Shown: positions 35,878-46,931 of the stretch, piece after piece
Position numbering within the stretch: position 1 is the stretch's first letter
How the letters are laid out: every line of letters starts with the position of its first letter
Assembly (NCBI RefSeq): GCF_021462225.1
Contig: NC_061796.1
Coordinates: 45,732,891 to 45,796,890, forward strand
From: Girardinichthys multiradiatus
Lineage: Eukaryota; Chordata; Actinopteri; Cyprinodontiformes; Goodeidae
Reading direction: 5' to 3'
Length of the DNA stretch: 64,000 bases
The notes under the pieces: generated by a model
What the model saw: only the letters and a program-made list of their open reading frames with translations
Told to the model about the DNA's origin: nothing
Database searches by the model: none
Made by a program: the position numbers and the translations under genes

Positions 35878-36059
35878 ATTAAGTTGTGATCAAAACTTTC
35901 AGAGGTTTTTCTCACAAAGAGAAAAAAGTTATTTGCAAAACATAAACTTTTTTTTGCGCATGTCAAAAATCTTTGGTTACGAGTCTCGCTTTTTCGGTTT
36001 TGACACTCTGTTTTTGGTTGAACTCAACGAATTTTGAGTTCTGGAAACATGAACATCCT

Positions 36060-36103
36060 GGGCGGGGTCTAAAGACGAACGCTGTAAGACGTTTCCCTAT
36101 TGG
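36060..36103. promoter_or_regulatory. GC box plus inverted CCAAT box in left foldback arm
   Basis: GGGCGGGG at 36,060-36,067 is followed by ATTGG (CCAAT on minus) at 36,099-36,103. The same pair is mirrored in the right arm (CCCCGCCC at 37,620-37,627; CCAAT at 37,584-37,588). These are general promoter-type boxes; activity is not shown. Confidence 0.35.
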
Positions 36104-36679
36104 TTAGTGCTGACTAAAGCAGCAGACTCTGATCCCCCGCATCTCTGAACTTCTGCTCGAACTGCAGGGCTTGCAGCGTCGCTTCAGAGAGGAGACATCA
36201 ACTCTACAGAAGAAAACTGCGGTCAAGTGAGCCGACAGTCAGAAATACGCGGTCACGCCAGCCGACACCAGCTCTCTCTTAAAGATTAGCGTCGCGCATA
36301 CAAGGCGCATTACGGTAATGGAGCAGAAAGGACCCGATCCAGGCAACGGTTGAGAAAATAAGAAGAAAACAGAAAAGTAACCTACAGAACATTTATATTA
36401 ATTACATTTTTACAACTTTCACATTCATGTTTTATGTAAAAGAATAAATATTTTATATTTTATTGTACAGTTTTGGAGAAATATCTTGTCAAAATACCTC
36501 AAAATGCTCAACCATTATATGCATTTGTCACACTTTCAGGAATTTATTTCTCCAAAACCATGAGAGGTGACAACACAATCTCTTCAGATTTTATCAGAGG
36601 GTCATCTACGCTATAACCAGAATTAGTATTTCATAATTTTACTGTAAAGGTTTGGAGAAATACACAACTACCACAAGTG

Positions 36680-36970
36680 TAGTATAAAACAGAATCTATG
36701 TCGGGCAAACGGCATCCCATAATCCTGTGTGTTGTCCTCACAACCCGTGATACTTCCTCTCCTGTGCAGTTCCCTCACCACACTGTCATGCTGAGACACA
36801 GAGTGCTTTCCACCGTGGCCCTGCAGACATCTGTCAGCAGCTGAGGAGATGAAGAAGAGCTGTTGTTGTACCTTCTTCAACAGGCGAGGGGCGTTTCCGG
36901 TCCAGGAGAGGTCAGAGGAGATCTGGATGCTCTTGCACTTTAAGCTGTCCAGACCACTTCCCACAGGACC
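36680..36970 (-). pseudogene. LINE reverse transcriptase thumb fragment in the foldback loop
   Basis: On the minus strand the loop reads ISSDLSWTGNAPRLLKKVQQQLFFI. In another frame further on comes VRTTHRIMGCRLPDI. This is the C-terminal pattern of CR1/Rex1-like LINE proteins (SDDLSW...VVKKAQQRLYFL...RIIGCPLP). There are frame breaks. It is non-functional cargo enclosed by the palindrome. Confidence 0.6.
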
Positions 36971-38869
36971 TCATCAACCTCACCAAAAAAAAGCGTTTGT
37001 GGTACTTTGTTGGGGTAGTTGTGTATTTCTCCAGAAACCTACAGTGAAATTATGAAATACTAATTCTGGTTATAATATAGATGACCCTCTAATATAATCT
37101 GAAGAGATTGTGTTGTCACCTCTCATGGTTTTGGAGAAATAAATTCCTGAAAGTGTGACAAATGCATATAATGGTTGAGCATTTTGAGGTATTTTGACAA
37201 GATATTTCTCCAAAACTGTACAGTAAAATATAAAATATTTATTCTTTTACATAAAACATGAATGTGAAAGTTGTAAAAATGTAATTAATATAAATGTTCT
37301 GTAGGTTACTTTTCTGCTTTCCTCTTATTTTCTCAACCGTTGCCAGGATCGGCGTCCTTTCTGCTCCATTACCGTAATGCGCCTTGTATGCGCAACGCTA
37401 ATCTTTAAGAGAGAGCTGGTGTTGGCTGACGTCACCGCGTATTTCTGACTGTCGGCTCACTTGACCGCAGTTTTCTTCTGTAGAGTTGATGTCTCCTCAC
37501 TGAAGCGACGCTGCAAGCCCTACAGTTCGAGCAGAAGTTCAGAGATGCGGGGGATCAGAGTCTGCTGCTTTAGTCAGCGCTAACCAATAGGGAAACGTCT
37601 TACATCGTTCGTCTTTAGGCCCCGCCCAGGATGTTCATGTTTCCAGAACTCAAAATTCGTTGAGTTCAACCAAAAACAGAGTGTCAAAACCGAAAAAGCG
37701 AGACTCGTAACCAAAGATTTTTGACATGCGCAAATAAAAGTTTATGTTTTGCAAATAACTTTTTTCTCTTTGTGAGAAAAAACTCTGAAAGTTTTGATCA
37801 CAACTTAATATTTTTTGATTGAGATTAGTTTCTTGTTTGATTGAATAATATTGAGACAAATTTAACTCCATACAAGATCAGATAAAATATTATTTTAATA
37901 AAATAATCTTTTAAAAAATGATCTGCTGAATAAAACCAATCTTCTGGATGACTAATTCTCAATGGTGTCTCATTAGCTGCCTTTACTTATTAAAATAATA
38001 TTCAAAGAAATATTAAGGAAGTGGTAAAAAAATGTAAAGGAAATATTTTGGAAAAGAGCCAAATCTTTCTGGAGAAATGGGGCTTAATGGTGTTTACTTA
38101 GTTATCAAGTCTAGCAAAATAATGTTTAGGAAAATATTATTTACTGGATTGAAAACTAAACCTTTCTGGGTAAATATTATTTAGCAGCAAGCACATGTCC
38201 TTAGCTGTTAGCAGTTAAGCTGTCAAAGAAGCCGATAGCTTAGCACCAGATTCAAACACACACCTTTAAAAATACCGTTAATAAAAGGGTTAAAATGCAT
38301 AAGCACGGACAGCGCGTTATGATCAATCTTCTGTTTAAAATCACCCTTTAATAAAGTTTGTCTTAACTTTAAAAACACACAAAGAACACAACCTGAGCAC
38401 GTGTGCTGCAGATATTCTGCTAGCACCAAGATAGCTGAGTTCAACACAAACAAAACTTCATAAAATGAAAATCCTTTAGATCATTTCAACCTAAATCACT
38501 TCTATGTTTTTCTGCCCAAACACTTAACCTCATGAACTGTGGTGAGGAACGTTGTCCAAGCGACGATGAAGTTTGAAGAGAGCTCTGTGAACAAACGATT
38601 AGCTTCCAGCTAACCTCCGTGGCTGTGGATGAAAGACGGCCCGTTCTGTCCGCTAACCACGCTGCACGTTACCGTTAGCACAGTGATGGGGTCTCTGCTG
38701 TCTTCCTCCCAGACTGGGAGACCGCTCCGCTCGGCTTCGTAGAGACCGCTTCTCTGTAGGGAACATCTCTGGGACAGTTTGCTTCTGCAGGCCTCAGAGA
38801 GAAAGTAAGCAATTCTTACACCTTAATTTCACCGTTCATGAATGAAAATATCGGATACACAGACAGTGA

Positions 38870-38925
38870 CATGTGTTGTGAATTGGCGCTATGGAAATAA
38901 ACTGAATTGAATTGAAACTGAATTA
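38870..38925 (+). repeat. 3' terminal tail of the interrupted L2 LINE
   Basis: 'GTTGTGAATTGGCGCTATGG' followed by AAATAAACTGAATTGAATTGAA is the usual end of this L2 family with its TTGAA-type tail. Family and orientation match the copy cut off at 35,231. Confidence 0.75.
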
Positions 38926-39534
38926 ATGATTCGCCGTTTGAGTACCCAGCACTTATTCATAAAAAGGGTAAGTTGAGACAAGCTTGATATTCTACCCTGA
39001 GGCCTACAGGAGCAATTTGTGCCCCAGGGAAGTCCCCATAAGAGCTCTAATTCAAGCCCCTTGACCTGAAGGAGAGGTATCTGCCCATTCTTGCCCAAGT
39101 TACAAAAGGAAAAAAACAACCAGAGCAAAAACATAAAATAAGGTAAATAATACAGCAGTCACATTTAGGGGGTAACACATGGTGATAAATGCTGTTGGCC
39201 AATAACAGTTCTCAGGATAATATCTGCAAAAGTTTTAAATCTGGGTGACTAAAGGAAAATATTTAGACAAACAAGCCGGAAACATTCTGGTTGCAATGTA
39301 TTCTATTGTACCATTTGTTTTATGTCCCATCTTCAATAACATTTTCTCTTTATGGATGAGAGACCCAGCATCAGTCTATCAACGACACAGGGTCTCCCAG
39401 CCACTCCTGCAGGGATAGCTCTGTGACCTTTTCACTTACAATGTGCGTAGTACTGTAGCACAAGTAACACAACTTGTTCTGGCAGAACTCTGTAATGCCC
39501 TGTGGGCTGGACACCAGTATGTGGTCCTTGTGTG

Positions 39535-39566
39535 ACACACACACACACACACACACGCGCGCGCAC

Positions 39567-39604
<38 letters not shown>

Positions 39605-39605
39605 A
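39535..39605. repeat. (AC)n microsatellite with two (GC)n blocks
   Basis: 71 bases of alternating purine-pyrimidine: AC runs interrupted by two CGCGCGCG blocks (about 39,556-39,564 and 39,574-39,582). All open frames over it are artefacts of the repeat. Confidence 0.95.
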
Positions 39606-41302
39606 TGTTGTCACCATCATCTGTGCATGTCTGGCTGACACAAACTGTGACCTTAGAGGAGAGCAGAGTAAACACAGCGTTACGAAACAACAAGGGATCA
39701 ATAGGAAATCCTCTTTTCACTTCACAACTGTTTCAGTAACCAGCAGCAAAGATCCGTCTGTTTGGTATTACCAGTAATGGATTTAACACTGTGTCTCAAA
39801 CCGGACCACGGAATGACCTTTCATTAACCTTTCTCATCATCTTGGATATACACATTAAACAAATTAATAAATAAATTAAGTTTGTCCTCGCGTTATGAAA
39901 ATTCATAGTAAAAGATTTTAAAGTCATACAAGTGTCTGAATATGTAAATAATTCAGTCCAGGACTGACCATACCATGCTGGGTGAACTACAAGAAGTCTT
40001 AAAGAAAGGATCAATGAGAATAAAAATATAGAAATGACTGAGACTGTCTTCCTATGATGCCTATCATGTTCTTCTTCAGGGTTTTATGATTTTGAACTGC
40101 TTATTCTGCCACCTAGGGGCGACCTTGATAAGTTAATCAAACAACACAAAGCTTATTAGATTTTATTCTTCAAGCTCTTGTGCCAAAATGAATAAATGAT
40201 TTATTACTTCTAAGGTCTTTCAAGCCAAGTCTCAAGTCTTAGTTAAAAGTCCCAAACTTTGAACTTCAATTCTTAAACAAGTTATCTGACCAAATATTAT
40301 TATTATTACCATTAAAGCTTTATTGATACAGGTAGTTTCATTATGATGCGAGCACTCATTTACAAGAGAGACCTGTAAAAACATATGTATAAATTCATAC
40401 AGAACAACAATACAAAATATACTAAAATAAAGTGTTACAATGTTTAAAATAATAAATAACGAAATAAATAAATAAAAATGTAAGAACAAGAACTTTCTGA
40501 CATTGTTAAAACTGTTTTTTTAATGAACAATAAAATATGTAATATGTGATTTAATCAGAGTTATGATCATTTTGAGATTTTAAAAGTTTTTTTTGTTTTT
40601 GTTTTGTTTGCCGGAGCAATGAGCAAGAGGAAGTGAGCTTCAAAACATTTCTGGAAATCAGTGCTGATGTTGCTTTTTAACATAAATAACTGATCCATAA
40701 TTAAAATAATAAATTGATTTTCTCAAAATAAAACAGTTTTCCATGTTGACCAATTGCAACAGTACAAACCTGCTTTTACAATAGTATATGAGTAAAATCA
40801 AATAATTTTTTTTATAAAAGTGTATAAACATGAATTTTGTGACCAAGCTGATTCTGGTTCTGCCAGCTTTTGTGCACTTTGTTTGTGGCCCAGACTCAAA
40901 GTATAGAGACTTGCCGTCTACACATTAGAACCTGTGACTTTCCAGGCTCCATGATTAAATGAGACACCACAAAATAACTCAGTTGTTCACCTAACATTAA
41001 ACACACATTAGTCACCTTCTTAGCTGTGATTCATTATTCCTTGTGTAAGTTTAAATGTCGAAAGTAGCTTAATGTTGTTGCCTCCCTACTGTAGATTTCA
41101 GCCCACATGTTTTCCTAATTGGAATTTATTTATTATGATCACCTGGTAGTCTGAGCAAGCACATGAAATGATATAGCTGTTCTCTGTTGTGTAAAATGTG
41201 GATATTATGAGAATTTACTAAAAACAGGCTGGAAATTAATACAACTTTAACTGATTTTCAGAAATGTGTAAGTGACATGTATTAATAAATACACATGATT
41301 TA

Positions 41303-41339
41303 ATACAATCAATACAATACAATACAATACAATACAATC
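41303..41339. repeat. (ATACA)n pentanucleotide repeat
   Basis: About seven copies of AATAC/ATACA. Confidence 0.85.
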
Positions 41340-44300
41340 CCATATATTGGCCTGGTGACAAAATCAAGGCTTTTTAAAAAAGATTAATCTTGGAGTTCCT
41401 AATAAAAATCAACTCCTGATGTCTGTTGCTTGTGTACTATAATTGAATTTGAAACCACACCCACAGATTTTTTATTTAATCTGTGATTCATGAACAATCT
41501 AAGCCTTTTTTACCCTTTGCAATGGTGCTCACAGTAAAAGAGAGAATGCACTGGCTGCTGCACCTGCTCTGCAGACTGTCCTCAGGATTGAGCTCAAAAT
41601 GGAAAAGAGGAAAGAGTTGTGCAGTGAGCAGCTAAAAGACTTGTTGAAATTTTATTCAAAGCAAAGTGCAACATTTTCAAGCATTAGAACAACTCAATCA
41701 TTAGACAGAAATTATAAAGCCAGGCCTCTTATCTGAGTGAACCTGCGTTGTGGAGCCTACCTGTTAGAACCCCAGTTGGGACAAAACAAATATCCGTGTC
41801 AAGAAATACCACGAAGAAACTGCAGCACCTTTAACATCACTGGTGGGTGAGCAAGTGTAATACTGATGAGCTGTGAAAGCTACAGAGTTTTCAAGCATAT
41901 ACATGGGATTGCTTTGATTATCTTTAACCAATCAGACTGGGACATGGTACTGGCAAATGTCTCCTTATATGGCATGGGGGAGAATTGGGCAAAAGAACCT
42001 GGTTGGGAAATACTTATTTTGTAGTTGTTTTCAGTATTTTGCTTCATAGATACTTGATAAATCAAAATTGAATCAGAATAGACACATTTATAAGTTTTTT
42101 GGTTTACAGGTCATTTTTATGAGGAGTCTGATTTGACTGGCTTTATTGGTTTAATCCCCCTCCGGTTTCTCAGGTCTTTCTTTAGGCCTTTTCATGCCTG
42201 TCTGTGCCTTAAATGTTGCTTAAAACTTTTCAAATTTAGAGTGTGGAAGTGTCACCTGTTCTTCTCTGGGAATATTGTTAATCTGCTATATCCTGGCATC
42301 TAATGTTAGAACACTGAAATTGGTAAACTACCTCACAGATATCTTCATAACAGTCAATATTTAATCTGGTGAAGTAAATAAGGCTTGTGTTGTGGAGATT
42401 TATTGGATCAAAACGTTGCAAAACAAAATGAACAAGAAGGTCACAAATATGGAGAAGTATAAAACTGACAGGAAAAACTTATGGAATTTATTTTCACCCA
42501 GTAACAGGTTTATCCACAGTTTATTGCTTTTTAACACAAAAACAATGTCTGTAGACTGGATAGGAGATATTTGCAGCTTTTACAAAACATAACATAAATC
42601 GACAAAATAAACCAGTGAAATGTCTGAAATCTAAAAAAAACCAAAAGTAAAATATTTTAAAATCATTTAAAGTTCAGACTTAAAGTTCAGAAAATGTGGT
42701 TGAGATTATAGATGGCTGCACTATATCTGGATTTTCTGTCTGAGAATAAAAAAAAACATTATAAGCTGCTTTTTTCTGCCAGTTTATCAAATAAATAGCA
42801 CAAACACACACAAACCAAACTTCCCAGTGAAACGTTTCACTGCCAGAGTCACTCTGTGTCACACGGAAATATAAATAAAGAATTTTTGGTTAAAATAGCA
42901 AAACTTCAAAGATGCTTATGTGATTGCAAATAATGTATTTTGATGGCCACTGACCTCTTCATGCTGAGATTTTCCTAAAGGCTGAATTATTTAATAATAT
43001 GTATATTTTTGTACTTTCCAAATTCTTATATTATGAGGAACACTTTTTCTGACTCAAGTAAAGGAGTTCGTTTCATTTGTAAAAGACACACTTTTCATTT
43101 ATTTAATTAATAAATACTGTTGTGTGTGTATGTACATATGCATGCATGTTAGTGTTTGGTCGATACTTTTTTTGCCTTTCACAAAGTTTTTAAAATAATT
43201 ACTGGGATTTAATTTTTGATAAACACAAAAGCACATAAAACATTTAAATAGTACAAAAACGAAATAATTAAATGTATTATAGATCCGACTGAAATAAATT
43301 AAAGTAGCTTCAAATGAATTGTTCAGCAAAAGTCTTTACTATTAGCCAGAAATGTATAGAAACAAAGATTTAATTGTCCTACATTCACACCAACATGTAT
43401 TTATTAATTTGGTTACATGGAAATGTCATTTTAAGCTGATATCCATTTCTTTCTTTCTTTATTTTTAGTTTTAGAGTCTAGCCAATATTAGTATATTTAT
43501 GCCTGTAGTCAGGGGCAATAAGCTAGCTGAAAAATAACATGCTCATGTCGCTGAGTCCAGAACCTTTCCTGGGTCTCTGGGTTTGTTCCACCTGCTTGAA
43601 TAAACTGGACCTTGAGGCTCTGATGCTTTTGAGCATTTTAACAGTCAGGACATTCAAAGCAGTGGTTGATTCCTCCAATGACAAAACTCAAGTAATAATT
43701 TCCCACAGAGAATGGCATTTATTTATTTATTTGTTTATTTCTGTTATTATTTAATTAATATTTCTTAATTAATTAACTAATTAATTTTTTGTACATGCAT
43801 CTCTTGTAAAAACAGCCAGGTAAATGTATCACTGATACATTATAAGACACATTTTAACAAATATAATATACTAGGGCTACAATTAACATATAGAGAAAAT
43901 CTCTATACACAAAAGATTAGATTTTTTTTATCCAAAAATAGCTACTTATGTTCTTCATCACAGTCTTTATGATACACTGGAATTCATAGCTAGCCAGAAG
44001 TTTGTAACTTTAAGTTTTTCTTCAGGTTATTTATTATTATTAAAAAGTGCAGATTTTGGAAACTATGTTAAATCAAATTAAATGTAGATCACAAGTTAAT
44101 AAACCTAAAAAATAACTTAACAAAAATGTACCCTAAACTTCAACTAATAAAAAAACATGTGACTTTGGTTAAATCATGTTTTTGTTTATTTCTCAAATCT
44201 CTGTAATTGTTCTGGTCTTTATGCTTTTTTGTCTCTAAATCTGTTGAATGTCCATGTTGTTGAAAGTCACTGAACAAATGTATTTGCCCTGTGTCTGTAC

Positions 44301-45208
44301 TCTAAGGTTTAACTAAACCAAGCACATTATTTCCGCCTCCAGAGCCACTCTGCCCCTGTAAAGTGTTTATGTAACTAAGATGCCGAACTGCGCCTCAGCA
44401 GCCTGTGCAGAGACGCCCTTGACCCTCGGCCGCTGCCTGCCCCGGCAGTCGGTGGTTGTACAAAACAGCTCCCCAAAGTGATTGTGTGTAAATGTCCAAG
44501 AGTCATGTTGGTGGAGCTGGAAACGAGCGTGCATGTTTGAGAAAAGCTGATCCCAGGTTAACGTTTGAAAAAATATCTTTTTATTTATATATTTTCCTGT
44601 AGTCTTGTAGCCAGCTTACCTTTTCCTTTTAGGGTCCATTTGTGTAAGTACAAGACTCCACTCTGTTGCCAAGTTGACCATGTGGGATATAAATAAATCA
44701 GCCTGCAGCTGAAAATAAAAACTGGTTTCTTCTGAATCCCAAGGGAAGTTGGGTGTTTATTTTGTTATCTTTTAATTTAAATTTAATTATGAATATATCC
44801 TTAAGGTTTTGCAATTTTAATGTATGGACTAAGATAGTTGATGTCATTAAGGTGCAAAAGAGATCTTTATCTTCTGATAGCTGCAAACTCTGAGCTGTGA
44901 CTCATTGCTTTTCCTCTGGCATTCCTGCATTTTTAATGATGTGCCTCATCAGCAGATTTAATCCAACGGAAAAATCTCACAGTATTTCTTTGTAACAGGT
45001 GATAAAAATAACAGAAATGTAAGTCCTGGAAGAATAGAGTGTATCTTATGCGTCATTGTTGTTGTAGCATTTTGTCAGCTTATCCGGTCCTAAATAGAAC
45101 CTCACATTGAGGGATTGGCCGTTAAACCAGCTTTGAAATAAGCAAGATCCATTTAAATGCGACCAACAGGTTTTAAAGCTTTAACCTCAGCCATCATCAC
45201 CCCCACAG

Positions 45209-45235
45209 CTGTCTGTCTGTCTGTCTGTCTGTCTG
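45209..45235. repeat. (GTCT)n tetranucleotide repeat
   Basis: About six and a half perfect copies of GTCT. Confidence 0.9.
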
Positions 45236-45698
45236 CTGAGCACAAGACAGAACCAGGACATTAGATGTTGTGGTGAACTGTCCATGACCCCAGAGTGCCC
45301 TAGCGGGTGTGCCACAGGGGGGGGTGTTTAAAGAGCTATCGCAACCTCTAACATGTCGAGTGGAGTGTTGTGCTGTATTCACAGAAGTGTGTGTGCGTTT
45401 TTTATGCGTGCACAGCTTCAGGTTGTTACTTTTCTACATGATTTCAAAGCTCGGTGGATTAGCATGTGTCTGCTAAAAACAAAGGGTGAGTGGGAAGGTT
45501 TAGCATCCTTGTTCAAAGGATCGATGTGTGTGTGCGAGCGGGTGAGTGTTTTGGTTTATGTGTGTGAATTTCACACCAGTGGAATTGTTTTAAGTGGATT
45601 TGTTTACGCTACAGTGATGATGATGGAATTATCTTTGTGTAACGCTGGCAAAGTGTGTGTGCAGATTGCTAGCTTGGATTGTCTGTGTGTGGGTGTGG

Positions 45699-45700
<2 letters not shown>

Positions 45701-45750
<50 letters not shown>
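45701..45750. repeat. (TG)n microsatellite
   Basis: About 50 bases of perfect TG repeat, preceded by an impure TG-rich stretch. Confidence 0.95.
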
Positions 45751-45751
<1 letters not shown>

Positions 45752-46464
45752 CATCATTCTGTGGCTAGCTGCCACAGTTTGTAGCTCCCAGGGAGATCCG
45801 TGACCGTGATCCTCAAGTTTAGGGTTCATCCTCAGTTCAGCGAGAGGTTCAACTGCCGGTCAGCGGGCCACTGTTAGAGCAGCTTCATTCTCTCCCACTC
45901 TCGTCTGATTCTGTAATACCCCCCCGCCTCCCCCACACAAACGCACACACTCTATTTCACCCTTCCTGCCTTTACATACAGCTCTCTATTTTATTCAGAT
46001 TCTTCCCTGCTCTCTCCCTCAGCTGATCTTTTGCCCTCAGTTTGACCCAGGTTATGGAACAATCAGCTGGCAAACTCAGACCAACAAAATAAGATGCTCT
46101 CCTCTGTCCTACAGTCTTACCCCGGCTTTATTACCACACCTGGTAAAAATGTCCAAAGATTATTTGGTGCAGTAGCATAATCTAACATAGAAACATTTTG
46201 AACAAATTCAATATTTAATTTGAGAAAATTTATTTGGGAAACAATCCCATGTTAAGAAATAAATAGTTTTTTACGTTTAGAAAATCATATAGTATGCATG
46301 TTTATTGGAAACCCTGCTGTTAACACTTTGTTCAACCCCTTTCTTCAAGTAATGCAGCACTAAGTTCCCTAAAACATTTCACAAGGTTGGAGAGAACAGA
46401 GAGAGGGAGGTTTCATGCCACCCCACAGGTTTTCTGTGGGATTTAGTTCTGTGGGTTGAGTTGG

Positions 46465-46698
46465 CTATAGAAGATGGTCAAGTTTCTGTCTGGAGAACCA
46501 TTTCTGGGTTGAGTTGGTCATGTGTGATGGAGAATTATCCTGTTGAAAGAACCAGTGACGACCCATTTTAAGTTTCCTGGCAGAGGCCAACACATCAAAG
46601 AGTTCACAATGCCATGTGCTCCAACTGGGTTTGTAAAATAAACAGCCCCACAGCCTCACAGATCCTCCTCCGTATTTAACACCGGGGTGTATTCTCAA
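46465..46698 (-). pseudogene. Tc1-like transposase fragment
   Basis: On the minus strand the frame reads HPGVKYGGGSVRLWGC, a gap-like stretch, and then ASARKLKMGRHWFFQQDNSPSH. The last contains the second catalytic aspartate region (QQDN.P.H) of Tc1 transposases, followed by QKWFSRQKLDHL. Further upstream and downstream parts are present only as frameshifted traces (46,700-46,890 and 46,370-46,460). Confidence 0.78.
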
Positions 46699-46931
46699 GT
46701 CCCATTTGAGTTTAGTAAACTCACATGGGACATAGTTTACTTTTAGTAAAAGTAAACCATGTTTGCGTTTGTGATGGTAGGACAGAAAAGGCTTTTACCG
46801 CCATTACTCCCAAGCGACTGATTGGCATGTAGAAAGCATCTAATAGTTGTTTCATAAACTTGGTGACCCCAGTCTTTGCTTTAATTCTCTCACATTAAGC
46901 TTTGGAGATGTTTTTACCCCCATTACTATCC

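Larger units (their letters stand above)
35775..37872. mobile_element. Foldback DNA transposon, non-autonomous, IS3EU-like ends
   Basis: A near-perfect palindrome of about 2.1 kb. The left arm (35,775-36,672) and right arm (37,014-37,872) are reverse complements over about 860-900 bases with only scattered differences, around a 341-base loop. The outermost 38 bases are perfect inverted repeats, beginning TATGGAGTTAAATTTG. The 6-base direct repeat CAAGAT flanks both ends exactly (35,769-35,774 and 37,873-37,878), so this is a mobile insertion rather than a local inversion. TAT...ATA ends with a 6-bp duplication fit what I remember of the IS3EU superfamily (5'-TAY...RTA-3'); this is inference. 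There is no transposase inside. Confidence 0.85.
35232..38868. other. Unclassified repeat block inserted in L2, itself split by a foldback element
   Basis: Left part 35,232-35,774 and right part 37,873-38,868 are AT-rich, non-coding and joined once the foldback element is removed (about 1.5 kb). Both ends hold AATATTATTT-type words. The block starts near TGTTGGGATTATG and ends near GACAGTGACA, which could be the TG...CA of an LTR, but no second copy or clear target duplication is present. The right part (38,200-38,800) is GC-richer with several TTAGC words. Class unknown. Confidence 0.45.
38926..46159. other. Gene-free region with microsatellites
   Basis: I see no gene, and no transposon with recognisable ends. 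Simple repeats are listed separately. AT-rich throughout except about 44,330-44,530, which is GC-richer and complex and may be regulatory. Confidence 0.5.

Noticed and set aside
39371..39777. Several overlapping Cys/Val/Ala or His/Thr/Arg-rich frames
   Set aside because: All are translations of the AC/GC microsatellite.
45209..45235. Short regular repeats considered as a CRISPR array
   Set aside because: Simple tetranucleotide microsatellite without spacers; the genome is eukaryotic.
45353..45784. 143-codon open frame, plus strand
   Set aside because: Half of it is Val/Cys repeat produced by the TG microsatellite, the rest has no domain and no exon signals.
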